In this document: positions 7,811 to 16,766 of the stretch, piece after piece
Numbering within the stretch: position 1 is the stretch's first letter
Layout: each line of letters opens with the position of its first letter
NCBI GenBank assembly: GCA_910587405.1
Contig: CAJUKS010000007.1
Location: forward strand, 1 to 64,000
Source: an uncultured Alphaproteobacteria bacterium
GTDB lineage: Bacteria; Pseudomonadota; Alphaproteobacteria; RF32; CAG-239
Direction of reading: 5' to 3'
Length of the DNA: 64,000 nucleotides
Translations under genes and position numbers: made by a program
Notes under the pieces: model-generated
Seen by the model: the letters and a program-made list of their open reading frames with translations, nothing else
Databases searched by the model: none
Told to the model about the DNA's origin: nothing

Positions 7811-10800
7811 ATGAAAGAGAAAAGTTTCTTTTACGGCATTATTGCATTGGTCGTAATGCTGGCTTTGTCTGTGTTCACTTCTTGTGACTCGGACATGGAA
7901 GATTTCAGCCTTAACGTAAAACCTAACGAAGGCGGCGGAGACAACACTGAAGTGACCATTACCGTAACCCGCGACAGCGAAAACGGAATCGTGGTTGCCT
8001 CGAAAGAGGTTAACGGTGTTGTACAGGACACAACGGTGGTCGTTCCTCTGGGAGCAGTCAAATTTGACATTTCCCCTCTGGATACGATCAAAGTTACCAA
8101 ACCCGAAGTCTCGTCGGTAGACTTTGCCGAGACCGGCAGCAATTCCAACAACTGGGAAGCAGAAGGCGTGTCTTATACCAAAACAGTGCGGACGTATCGT
8201 CACCAACTGAGCGGGTATTTGAAAGACATCACCATCAGCTATCTGGATGCGGAAATGACGCTGTGGGGCAAAAAAGTAGTCTTTCCGGCGGCCAACGGCA
8301 GCGTATCCTTTAGTAAAGACGGCGGAATATCCGTTATTGACGAAGGGATAAACGACAAGGTCCACTATTACCTTTCCACATCAAGCTACAAAGTTGCCTT
8401 TATGGGCGGCAGCAGTATTGAGAAAGGTTTTGAAAGACTGGCGATCGATGCGGATGACGCTTTAGTTTCCACCGACAAGACAGGCGAGGGGTATGAAACT
8501 CTGTCTTCGACCACGGCCAAAAGCTGGGTTGAAATCACCAGAACCTATCGTGTGTCCGGCAATGTCGTTTCCAAGTACGAAGTAATCCTCAAAAACGGAA
8601 TCAGTGCGCCTGCATATGAGATCCGGGCAGTGGAAGACTTTGATCTGGAAAAGAAGAACGCCGATCTCGGAGAAGCAACCGTTACCGGTACCCGTAACGA
8701 AGGCAACATTACCGTTACAGCCCATGCCCGTGATTATACGGTCGGCTGCAACCTGTTTGACAGAGTGTTTGTCCCGTTCTGGGAAACCGCGGTTTTGGCG
8801 GTTGACGGAAAGACGTTTGAAATGCCCTCTCGCACGTACGAAAACATCACAGACAAGGGATTCAAACTGACTGAAATGCCCGAAACCGACGATTACGAAC
8901 GCCGTCTTTACACTCATACCATGAGTGCAACTTTTAACGGAAATTCCGCTCAGGCGATTGCCGAAGTGGAGCTTCACAAAAAAGCGGAAGACCGGCTCGA
9001 AAGCAGAGTAATTGTTGAAGACGGCAAGGATTATGTAAACCCGACGACCACCAAGTCGTGGATCAAGATCAAGGAAATCTGGTCGGTGAGCGGAGAAAAA
9101 GTTTATACCAAATCGGTCAACCTGACCAACGGAATTACGGTTCCGGCACGGGTTGTCAAAATTTTGGAAAACTTTGACCTTAACGGTGCCGCTTCCGAGC
9201 TGGGAGACGAGGTTTTGACCCAGACCGAGACGGTGGGAGACTTTACGGTAAGGACTTACCAACGCGCATTTACGGTGAACAACGACAAATTTAACCGTGT
9301 GTTTGCGTTGTCTTACCAGCGGGCTTTCTACAATCCGATGGATCACAGCATGCCCTATGCCCTGTACGAAAGCGTTTCGGACAAAGGCTTTGCGACAGCT
9401 GACATTACTCAAATTACCGAAGAAGGCAAAACCTATGACCGCAAGAGCTACACCCATTCCATGAGTGCAAGCTTTAACGGATATCCGGCCGATGCAACCG
9501 CAGAAGCCGAATTGTGGGTTTTGGCAGACGACGTCATGACCAGCCGCGAAATTATCGAAGACGGCAAAGATTATGTTGACGACAATACCACCAAATCCTG
9601 GATCAAAATTAAGGAAATTTGGACGGTAGGGGGCGAAAAAGTTTATACGGAATCGATTGATCTCAAAAACGGAATTTCATCTCCGGCCAAGATCACAAAG
9701 GTTCTGCCAAGCTTTAACCTCACGTCGGCATCTCCGTCTCTCGGCGGCGAAAAGCTGGTTAAGACCGAAACTCTCGGCAATTTCAAAGTAATGACTTATG
9801 AGCGGAATTATACGGTGGCCAACGACAAATTTAACCGCATTTTTACGCTCAGCTACCAGAAAGCGGTTTACAACCCGCTGACGCATGAGATGCCGAATGC
9901 CGAATACGAAAACGTCTCGGACAACGGGTTCGCGCTGGCTGATCTGACCCGCATCACGCAGGACGGCAAAACTTATGACCGCAAGAGTTATACCCACAAC
10001 ATCGGTGCAACTTTCAACGGACATGATGCCGCCGCCTCAGGCGAAGCAGAACTTTGGGTCGAACTCAATGATCAGTTACAGGAACGTACGGTTTTGGAAG
10101 ACGGAAAAGATTATGTCGATCCTTCCACGACCAAAAGCTGGCTTAAGATCAGGGAAGTGTGGTCAATTTCCGGAGAAAAGGTTTATACCAAATCGGTAAA
10201 CCTCAAAAACGGAATTGCCGCGCCCGCCAAAATCACCAAGATTTTGGAGAACTTTAACCTGACCGGCAGTACTCCGTCGGCAAGCAACGAAAAAATGGTC
10301 AAAAGCGAAACCGTCGGCGACTTCAAGGTTATGACTTACGAGCGTACCTATACGGTTGCCAACGACAAGTTTGACCGGACTTTCACGCTTTCTTACCAAA
10401 AGGCAGTTTATAATCCGTTGACCCACGACATGCCGTATGCCGAATACGAGAATCTGAACGATGAAGGTTTCAAAATGACCGATTTGGATCAGATTGCCGC
10501 AGACGGTAAAATCTACGACCGCAAGAACTATGCGCATCAAATGAGCGCCGTGTTTAACGGTTATCCGGCAAGTGCAACCGCTCCGGCGGAATTGCGCGTC
10601 TTTTCAAGAGAAGACCGCGATACCCCGAGTTGGCTGGGAGCTCCCAAGTCTGCTAAGTATACCCGCGTTCAGAAAGCTGTTGGGCAAAAGTTCATGGATA
10701 TGATCGTTTTCACCTACGAAAACGGCGTAGTCATGGCTCCGAACGGCAAAGTGGACATGAATCTGTGTTATGCTTTTGATGCAACCGTCGCTGCGAAAAA

Positions 10801-11086
10801 CGGCGTTGAAACCTGTCTGAAAGGTTCGTATTCCGGCGTATGGGGAAACAACAAGTGGCAGCCTGCAAAAATTACGATGACCAGCGGACGATGGATCTAT
10901 GCCGGCAAAAATGCCAGTTGGGATCACACCGTGATGGAGCAAAACGCCGTCGCGTTGAATATCGGAACCGACGTAACGCCGATACCAAGTGCGCAGTCGT
11001 ACAAAATTAACGGCAATCAAATTACCGTTAGCTATGCAGTCAACAACGGCAGTAATACCGCAAACACTTCTCTGTCTCTGAAATGA
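7811..11086 (+). CDS. Large repeat lipoprotein 2 (five beta-rich units plus the shared C-terminal domain)
   Basis: 1091 residues, a longer paralogue of 4227-6419. The lipobox VFTSC is followed by DSDMED, again acidic as in Bacteroidota surface lipoproteins. An atypical N-terminal unit is followed by four units in exact 180-residue register, marked by TGEGYE or EDGKDYV, then TTKSW[IL]K[IV][KR]E, EKVYT and DKF.R.F.LSYQ. The C-terminal domain (from TPSWLGAP) matches that of the shorter paralogue. The length difference of 361 residues equals two repeat units. No family is recognised; surface adhesion or decoration is a guess. No Shine-Dalgarno precedes the ATG; the leader ends in an A/T-rich stretch. 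Confidence 0.75.
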   Translation: MKEKSFFYGIIALVVMLALSVFTSCDSDMEDFSLNVKPNEGGGDNTEVTITVTRDSENGIVVASKEVNGVVQDTTVVVPLGAVKFDISPLDTIKVTKPEVSSVDFAETGSNSNNWEAEGVSYTKTVRTYRHQLSGYLKDITISYLDAEMTLWGKKVVFPAANGSVSFSKDGGISVIDEGINDKVHYYLSTSSYKVAFMGGSSIEKGFERLAIDADDALVSTDKTGEGYETLSSTTAKSWVEITRTYRVSGNVVSKYEVILKNGISAPAYEIRAVEDFDLEKKNADLGEATVTGTRNEGNITVTAHARDYTVGCNLFDRVFVPFWETAVLAVDGKTFEMPSRTYENITDKGFKLTEMPETDDYERRLYTHTMSATFNGNSAQAIAEVELHKKAEDRLESRVIVEDGKDYVNPTTTKSWIKIKEIWSVSGEKVYTKSVNLTNGITVPARVVKILENFDLNGAASELGDEVLTQTETVGDFTVRTYQRAFTVNNDKFNRVFALSYQRAFYNPMDHSMPYALYESVSDKGFATADITQITEEGKTYDRKSYTHSMSASFNGYPADATAEAELWVLADDVMTSREIIEDGKDYVDDNTTKSWIKIKEIWTVGGEKVYTESIDLKNGISSPAKITKVLPSFNLTSASPSLGGEKLVKTETLGNFKVMTYERNYTVANDKFNRIFTLSYQKAVYNPLTHEMPNAEYENVSDNGFALADLTRITQDGKTYDRKSYTHNIGATFNGHDAAASGEAELWVELNDQLQERTVLEDGKDYVDPSTTKSWLKIREVWSISGEKVYTKSVNLKNGIAAPAKITKILENFNLTGSTPSASNEKMVKSETVGDFKVMTYERTYTVANDKFDRTFTLSYQKAVYNPLTHDMPYAEYENLNDEGFKMTDLDQIAADGKIYDRKNYAHQMSAVFNGYPASATAPAELRVFSREDRDTPSWLGAPKSAKYTRVQKAVGQKFMDMIVFTYENGVVMAPNGKVDMNLCYAFDATVAAKNGVETCLKGSYSGVWGNNKWQPAKITMTSGRWIYAGKNASWDHTVMEQNAVALNIGTDVTPIPSAQSYKINGNQITVSYAVNNGSNTANTSLSLK
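8483..10642 (+). repeat. Tandem 540-bp coding repeats in repeat lipoprotein 2
   Basis: Equivalent glycine codons of the [ET][DT]G..Y motif fall at 8483, 9023, 9563 and 10103, an exact 540-bp period. The units are diverged at DNA level but aligned without gaps in the protein. Paralogue 1 has only two such units (equivalent codons at 4893 and 5436). Confidence 0.85.
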
Positions 11087-11131
11087 TGACGGAAACGCGC
11101 GGAAAGCATTCTGCAGCTCTCTCAACCGACA

Positions 11132-11159
11132 GTTCCCTTCTGCTGCGGCAGAACGGAAC
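11132..11159 (+). other. 3' hairpin without a T-tract after repeat lipoprotein 2
   Basis: GTTCC-c-TTCTGC (11132-11143) pairs with GCAGAA-c-GGAAC (11148-11159) around TGCG. It is preceded by CTCTCTCAACC, as after the paralogue. The true terminator lies 40 bases further on. Confidence 0.55.
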
Positions 11160-11198
11160 CGATGAAGAATTCTTAAATTAGACATTTACTAACCAGTG

Positions 11199-11229
11199 CC
11201 CCGGAACGTAAGGTTTCGGGGTTTTTTTT
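11199..11229 (+). terminator. Rho-independent terminator after repeat lipoprotein 2
   Basis: Stem CCCCG-AA/TT-CGGGG around a short loop, followed by eight T. Confidence 0.85.
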
Positions 11230-11311
11230 AGATCGGTTTCCGCCGACGGCAAATAGAATTTGACATATCGGCAGGGCAGCGATTATTCTGAATGTGAACA
11301 AAGGAGGCGCT

Positions 11312-11926
11312 ATGGATGAAAAATGGCTGAAACGGGTGATTGAAATTCAAAGCCTGGCGCAATGCGGGCTGGCATATTGTAAAGATGACTATGACCTTGA
11401 ACGTTACCGGCGGTTGCGGGAGATTGCCGCCGAAATGATGAGCGATGCATCCGGTCTTCCGGTCGAAAAAGTGCAAGATTTGTTTTGTAACGAAAGCGGT
11501 TATCAAACTCCGAAACTGGACACCCGGGCTGCAGTTTTCAGAGAGGGAAAAATCCTGTTGGTACGGGAAAATAACGGCCGGTGGTCGCTTCCGGGCGGTT
11601 GGGTCGATGTGTTGGAGTCGATAGCGTCCAATACCGTCAAAGAAGTGCAGGAAGAAGCCGGCGTGACGGTTCGGCCGCAGCGGCTGATTGCCGTTCAGGA
11701 CCGCAATCAACATAATCGGCCGCCTTATGCTTATGGGGTGTGCAAAGTTTTTGTATTGTGTGATTATATTGAAGGAAGGTTTAAACAAAATATTGAAACC
11801 ACGGCGACTGCTTATTTTGATCTTGACCATTTGCCGCCGCTGGCCGAAGAAAAATGCAATCGTGCGCAGGTGGAGATGTGTTTTGCCGCCGCTGCCGATC
11901 CCAACTGGTCGGTGCTCTTTGATTGA
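11312..11926 (+). CDS. Nudix hydrolase with N-terminal Nudix_hydro_N domain
   Basis: 204 residues. The first about 65 residues match the helical extension found before Nudix domains of the ADP-ribose pyrophosphatase-like group. The Nudix box is complete: G-x5-E-x7-KE-V-QEE-A-G-V, with Lys at the usual Arg, a common variant. It would hydrolyse a nucleoside diphosphate linked to another moiety; the substrate cannot be read from sequence. Start chosen at the ATG with AAAGGAGG just upstream, not the earlier GTG. It stands alone between two terminators. Confidence 0.85.
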   Translation: MDEKWLKRVIEIQSLAQCGLAYCKDDYDLERYRRLREIAAEMMSDASGLPVEKVQDLFCNESGYQTPKLDTRAAVFREGKILLVRENNGRWSLPGGWVDVLESIASNTVKEVQEEAGVTVRPQRLIAVQDRNQHNRPPYAYGVCKVFVLCDYIEGRFKQNIETTATAYFDLDHLPPLAEEKCNRAQVEMCFAAAADPNWSVLFD

Positions 11927-11953
11927 AAAGTTTTCAATAACGGAAAATATGAC

Positions 11954-11981
11954 AAAAAGGGCAGTGGAAGCTGCCCTTTTT
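11954..11981 (+). terminator. Bidirectional terminator between the Nudix gene and AT3
   Basis: AAAAAGGGCAG (11954-11964) and CTGCCCTTTTT (11971-11981) form an 11-bp stem with a 6-base loop, with A and T tracts on either side. It can serve both convergent genes. Confidence 0.9.
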
Positions 11982-12021
11982 GTTGATGTCGAAGATCACT
12001 GTTCAGTCTTCGGACCGCTTG

Positions 12022-15000
12022 TTACCAAGCATAGTTGAGTCCCAGTCCGAAAGCGGTTGCATCATAGCTGGAGCCAAAGCTGTAATTGGCCCAGCCAAAA
12101 CCGGACCAACCGTCGGTCATGCCGAAACGTGCCCCCAGTTCGATTCGTCCCAACGTCTGGTCGTGGTAAGCAGAAGTTGTTTTCAGTCCGCTGATTTTAA
12201 CCTCGTCGCCGTTGGTAATCGTCTGGATTAAACTCGGCCGGATATAAACATGTGAGGTAAGATTGTTTTGGCACAAACTGTATTCCAGTTTCATACCGGC
12301 TTCCAGTTCAAATTGGCTCAGAGTGTCAAATTCGGCTTTTTTACCGGCCGTGTCATGGATATCGTCAAACTTTGATCCGCTGTAAAAGACTCCCAAAGCC
12401 GGTTCCAACGCTAGTGTTTTGGTCAGTGCCAGCCGTTTACCGCCTTCAATGCCGGCTCCCCACAAGCTGCCGTCACTGTCCGTCTTTACCATTCCGTCGT
12501 CGGTTTTCATATCGGCTTTCTGGATTCCGCCGTAAACGGTGGCAAACGCGTACCAGTTGTTGCGCTCATAACGGTAGTATAAGCCCCCCAGATAGCTGTC
12601 AAGGTCGATCTCGGACCCGACAGTCGAGTAATAACGACCGCCTTTGCCGCTGAAATCGTATTTGCCTTTACGATAAGCTGCAAACAATCCCAGTTGGTTA
12701 GAAGCGTCGTACTGCAGATCGCCGCCGGCGGTGATGCCTTGGATATCGGCGTCAAATTCGGCCGGTTTGTCGAGCGAGGCAGCGGTATACCCGGCATCAA
12801 TCCATAAATTGTGGTTGGATTGTCCGTCGTTTTGACAGCCGAGATAGCGGCAGGCTGCTGTTTGGGCGGCAACCGTGTCTTTCAAACCGCGGACCTGTTC
12901 AACGGCGGCCGATTGCAGACCGATATAGGCAATCGCTTCCGGTGTCACCAACTTGTCATTGTAATCGGGATTTTTTTGATTGTTCATTTCAAAGGCCCAC
13001 TGGTTGGCATTTTCGCCGGTATTTTGGTAGACAACATTGTAAAGATAAGGACTGCTGTATACCCGCGCCACTTCAAACGAAGCTGCGTTGCCGGTGGTGT
13101 CGTTGCCGGATTGGGCAAACACGATTGAGCCGCGGTTACGGATGTCGGCATCCGATGAGGCGTGAACAATCAGCCCGGTGGTACCTTCCACATTGCCGTT
13201 GATCACCAGCTTGTCGGCGCTCATATTGTCAACGTCAACATCCATATGCATGACGGCGTTGTCTGAAGAATAACCGCTCAGCCGGATGGTGTCGTTGTAA
13301 CCGTTCGCCATGTCCAGAACGGCTTTTTTCAGCGTGAGAGACGTATCTCCCTCAATTGTCCCTTGACCGAATTGTCCTTTGCGCAACCGCAAAGTCGTGT
13401 CCACTGCCGTCAATGTTGCGGCATTTTTAACGGCAGTGGCCAGCTCTAAGGTGCCGTTGCCGGAAACATTGACATTGTAATAAGCGCCGTCAAGGCCGCC
13501 GTCAAAGGAGATGGTACCGTTGTTTGCACTCAGGTTGAGAGCAATCGGCGCATCTTGTGTGCCTTTCATGTAAATATCGTTGCCGGTGCCGTTGGCCTTG
13601 TTGCCGGAGAAGATGCTGTCGGCGTTTTCTGCAACAATATTCAAAGCGGTCGCGGAATAGATGGCGCCGCCGGTGGAAGTGTCGTCCCCTTCAACATAGT
13701 TGCCGATAAAACTGGCATTGACGATATTGTCGATTTCTCCGGTATTATAAAAGGCGCCGCCGCGGGCATAAGCCGCACCTTTGGCATAGTTGTTTTTAAA
13801 AACGACGTTCTCCATATTGCCGACTTTGGTTGCGCTGATAAATGCGCCGCCACGGGCGGTTGAGGTATCGGACAGCGTATAATTGTTCTCAAAAACAACA
13901 TTGGTCAGTTGGCCGATTTCGGCAGTGGCGCCGCTATGTGCTAATGCGCCGCCGACGGTACTGTAGTTGCTTGCATAGGTATGGTTTCCGCTGAAGGTGA
14001 CGTTATTGATGACGGGAATGGTTCCATAATTCCGCATCGCGCCGCCGATGGCTTGAGTTACGTCGCTCTGTACATAATTTCCTTTGAACGAAACATTGTC
14101 AATTTCGCCGATGATGTAAGAATTGTTAATTGCGCCGCCCGAGGCCAGACCGTTGACTGTTGAAACATAATTGTTTTCAAAAACGCTGTTGGTCAAATGA
14201 TTGAGGGTTCCCCATTGCGCAATGGCGCCGCCGTTGCCGCTGCCTTGAAGGGTGTTTTTGACATAGTTTCCGCTGAAAATTGAATTGTCAATTCTATCAA
14301 CTATCCCGTCTCCCTGATTAGGAGCGCTGCCGTCCAACCGTCCGAGCATCATAGCGCCCCCGGTGACGGAAGACGCCTCACTCTCGGCGGCATTGCCTTG
14401 GAACAGGGAATTTTGGATCGTACCGATGCGGTTATAGTTGTCAATTGCCGCGGCCGAGGCATGATAATTGCGGCCATCGGTATAAACGGTTTTGCCGGTC
14501 CGGTAAGTTTTGTTGTTGATAAATTTTGAGTCGGTAATCAAATTTATCGTACCGTATTCGTTGTTGTCGATTGCAGTTCCGTGTGCACCGCCCCAACTGT
14601 CTTCACGACCAAACATTACATTGTTTTCAAAGGTAACGTTTTGAATTGTCCCAATAGTGGCTTGATTCAAAATAACCGCTCCGTGCGGGGCTCCGACGGC
14701 TGAATCGGCTGTGTTGGCGATGTTATTTTTAAATGTGGTATTGCTGATATGAGTTATTTGTGCAGCACTGTTGTTTTCTTGACCGGCGGAAGTGTTGCCG
14801 TTGGCGATGATGCCGCCCCATAAGCTCGGTCTGTTGGAAGATTGCGTATTGCCGTCAAATACCGAATTGTCAATCGAAATTATGCCATTACCGCTGTTCT
14901 GAATAATTCCGCCGTAGACCGGGGTACCGTCAGTCAAATTGTTGTTTGTCACATAGATGTTGTTTAAGTTGACGGTTCCCGTATTTTTGATGTTATAGGA

Positions 15001-15315
15001 AAAACCGCTGAAACCGCTAGCGGAGGTTGAACTGCCGATGTTGCTGAGGTTGAGGGTTGCGCCGTCGGCTACGGTAAGGCCGCGGACTGTGTTGCCGCCG
15101 TCAATGCCAAAACCGGCACCGTCAAGCGTCAGCGCGGAAGTGAGGGTACCGAGAGCGGCGGTCGCGTTGATATCGGCGCCTAAAGTATAATTGCCGCCGT
15201 TAGTCAAAGCGTTTTGCAATTGTGAAAAATCGGTAATGTCTGCAGCTTGCAGCGGTGTGGTTAAAAAGGTGGAAGCCAGCAACACTGCAACTGCATTGAA
15301 ATCGTTTTTAGTCAT
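12022..15315 (-). CDS. Autotransporter AT3 with polymorphic beta-helix passenger
   Basis: 1097 residues. A signal peptide ends PLQAAD, and the passenger has many repeats of the type NVTFENN, FKGNYV, SGNY and GGA.., as in pectate-lyase-like or Pmp-like beta-helices. A linker around residue 800 is followed by a C-terminal autotransporter barrel of about 280 residues ending FGLGLNYAW with a terminal aromatic. The barrel is homologous to AT1 and AT2 (YYSTVGSEIDLDSYLGGLYYRYERNNWY) but clearly more diverged. SD AGGAA precedes ATG. The upstream region contains the 123-bp inverted-repeat-bounded segment. Likely a surface adhesin or interaction protein; no catalytic motif was seen. Confidence 0.88.
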   Translation of the reverse strand: MTKNDFNAVAVLLASTFLTTPLQAADITDFSQLQNALTNGGNYTLGADINATAALGTLTSALTLDGAGFGIDGGNTVRGLTVADGATLNLSNIGSSTSASGFSGFSYNIKNTGTVNLNNIYVTNNNLTDGTPVYGGIIQNSGNGIISIDNSVFDGNTQSSNRPSLWGGIIANGNTSAGQENNSAAQITHISNTTFKNNIANTADSAVGAPHGAVILNQATIGTIQNVTFENNVMFGREDSWGGAHGTAIDNNEYGTINLITDSKFINNKTYRTGKTVYTDGRNYHASAAAIDNYNRIGTIQNSLFQGNAAESEASSVTGGAMMLGRLDGSAPNQGDGIVDRIDNSIFSGNYVKNTLQGSGNGGAIAQWGTLNHLTNSVFENNYVSTVNGLASGGAINNSYIIGEIDNVSFKGNYVQSDVTQAIGGAMRNYGTIPVINNVTFSGNHTYASNYSTVGGALAHSGATAEIGQLTNVVFENNYTLSDTSTARGGAFISATKVGNMENVVFKNNYAKGAAYARGGAFYNTGEIDNIVNASFIGNYVEGDDTSTGGAIYSATALNIVAENADSIFSGNKANGTGNDIYMKGTQDAPIALNLSANNGTISFDGGLDGAYYNVNVSGNGTLELATAVKNAATLTAVDTTLRLRKGQFGQGTIEGDTSLTLKKAVLDMANGYNDTIRLSGYSSDNAVMHMDVDVDNMSADKLVINGNVEGTTGLIVHASSDADIRNRGSIVFAQSGNDTTGNAASFEVARVYSSPYLYNVVYQNTGENANQWAFEMNNQKNPDYNDKLVTPEAIAYIGLQSAAVEQVRGLKDTVAAQTAACRYLGCQNDGQSNHNLWIDAGYTAASLDKPAEFDADIQGITAGGDLQYDASNQLGLFAAYRKGKYDFSGKGGRYYSTVGSEIDLDSYLGGLYYRYERNNWYAFATVYGGIQKADMKTDDGMVKTDSDGSLWGAGIEGGKRLALTKTLALEPALGVFYSGSKFDDIHDTAGKKAEFDTLSQFELEAGMKLEYSLCQNNLTSHVYIRPSLIQTITNGDEVKISGLKTTSAYHDQTLGRIELGARFGMTDGWSGFGWANYSFGSSYDATAFGLGLNYAW

Positions 15316-15343
15316 AATAAGGTTCCTTTATGTAATTTAAACC

Positions 15344-15466
15344 AACGTTTTTTTGTTACTGAAATTCCGCTTGGCTCAAAAAACGTTTATCCGGTTGACA
15401 AATATAAAAAATTATTGAAAGGGACTGAAGAATATTATAACGTGATTAGTGTAACAAAAAAACGTT
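15344..15466. repeat. 16-bp perfect inverted repeat bounding the AT3 upstream region
   Basis: AACGTTTTTTTGTTAC at 15344-15359 and GTAACAAAAAAACGTT at 15451-15466, 91 bases apart. A further AAAAAACGTT lies inside at 15379-15388. On the minus strand the segment contains GTTATAAT, a possible -10 element. The core CGTTTTTTTG/CAAAAAAACG recurs at the AT2 upstream region. Confidence 0.8.
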
Positions 15467-15500
15467 CCTTTCTTTGCATCAATTACATTAAGAAAAATCG

Positions 15501-15526
15501 ATAACTCCCCATTTTAGGGGAGTTAT
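15501..15526 (-). terminator. Rho-independent terminator of the macAB operon
   Basis: Perfect 10-bp stem ATAACTCCCC (15501-15510) with GGGGAGTTAT (15517-15526), followed on the minus strand by CGATTTTTCTTA. Confidence 0.85.
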
Positions 15527-15536
15527 TTGTAAAAAG

Positions 15537-16766
15537 CTATTCGTAACGCAAGGCGTTGATGGGGTTGAGCAGCGAGGCTTTGTAAGCCGGATAAAACCCA
15601 AACAGAATACCGACCAAACCGGAAAAACAAAATGGAACAATTACATAAAGTATCGAAATTTGTGCTTTGAAATTGCTGAATATTTTGATTAATTCTACCC
15701 CGGCAAAACCGGTAATGATGCCGATAATGCCGCCGATCAGCGACAAAACCACCGCTTCGGTCAGAAATTGCATCCGAATATCCCAGCTTTTGGCACCGAT
15801 GGCCATTCTGATACCGATTTCCCGGGTACGTTCGGTAACCGAAACCAGCATGATGTTCATGATGCCGATCCCGCCGACAATCAGGGAAATGGAGGCGATC
15901 GAACCCAGAAGAATTGTCATGATGCGGGTGGAGCTTTCCATCATTTCCTGCATTTGCGTCAGGTTCATAATGATAAAGTCGTCATCTTTGTTGGCACCGA
16001 GATTATGACGCTGGCGAAGCAGCCGACGGATGTCTTCCTGAGCGCTGTAAGTGCTTTCGGCGTCTACCGCCTGCAGCATTACCACATTGACCTGATCGGG
16101 AAAGGTGATGCCGATGACCTTTTTCTGGGCCGTGGTAATCGGAATATAAACGCCGTCGTCCTGATCCATGCCCATGCCGTTTTCACCGCGTTTTTCCAGC
16201 ACGCCGATCACCGTAAACGGCAGTCCTTTGATGCGCACCGTTTTGCCGATCGGGTCAACGTCGCCGAACAGTTCGGTAACGACCGTCCGTCCCAAAACCG
16301 CTACCTTGGATGCATTTTTAACGTCGCTGTCGGAAAACGATCGTCCGTAATCGAGTGCCCATTCCTTTAGCTCAAAGTAACGGTTGTCGGTTCCGGTGAT
16401 GCTGGTTGCCCAGTTGGCATTGCCGTAAACGACCTGGTTGGTTTGCTCCAGGACCGGTGCGGCCAGTCGTATTTTGCTGATTTTTTCCTGAATGGCATTG
16501 CCGTCGCCGGCTTTCATGGTCGGCAACGATCCTCTGCCGCCGCGCGCGCCGCCCGAAGTTGAACTGCCCGAACGGATAATGATCAGGTTGGAACCCATGG
16601 TTTTCATGTCTTCCTGAATCGAGATTTGGGCGCCGTGACCGATGGCCAGCATGATAATGACGGCGGCCACGCCGATAATAATGCCGAGGCTGGTGAGGGT
16701 GGAACGCATTTTGTTGGCGCGAATGGCCCGCAGGGCAATGCTGCTGATGGTTTTTAGATCAATCAT
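15537..16766 (-). CDS. macB: MacB-type ABC transporter permease (FtsX family)
   Basis: 409 residues: first membrane segment near residues 20-45 (LGIIIGVAAVIIMLAIG), a large periplasmic domain, then three membrane segments in the C-terminal part (SIASISLIVGGIGIMNIMLV, VVLSLIGGIIGIITGFAG, VIVPFCFSGLVGILFGFYPA), the classic MacB topology. It acts with the ATPase and MacA to drive export of a substrate through an outer-membrane channel; no TolC gene is nearby. It is the split form, with the ATPase as a separate protein, unlike fused E. coli MacB. Its ATG overlaps the ATPase stop by 4 bases. Confidence 0.92.
   Translation of the reverse strand: MIDLKTISSIALRAIRANKMRSTLTSLGIIIGVAAVIIMLAIGHGAQISIQEDMKTMGSNLIIIRSGSSTSGGARGGRGSLPTMKAGDGNAIQEKISKIRLAAPVLEQTNQVVYGNANWATSITGTDNRYFELKEWALDYGRSFSDSDVKNASKVAVLGRTVVTELFGDVDPIGKTVRIKGLPFTVIGVLEKRGENGMGMDQDDGVYIPITTAQKKVIGITFPDQVNVVMLQAVDAESTYSAQEDIRRLLRQRHNLGANKDDDFIIMNLTQMQEMMESSTRIMTILLGSIASISLIVGGIGIMNIMLVSVTERTREIGIRMAIGAKSWDIRMQFLTEAVVLSLIGGIIGIITGFAGVELIKIFSNFKAQISILYVIVPFCFSGLVGILFGFYPAYKASLLNPINALRYE

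Noticed and set aside
3900..11230. Assembly chimera with a Bacteroidota contig
   Set aside because: Not adopted as the main reading because promoters inside the block are sigma-70-like and terminators match the neighbours, and SD-less genes also occur at 18.8-20.2 and 27.3 kb; it cannot be excluded without read data.
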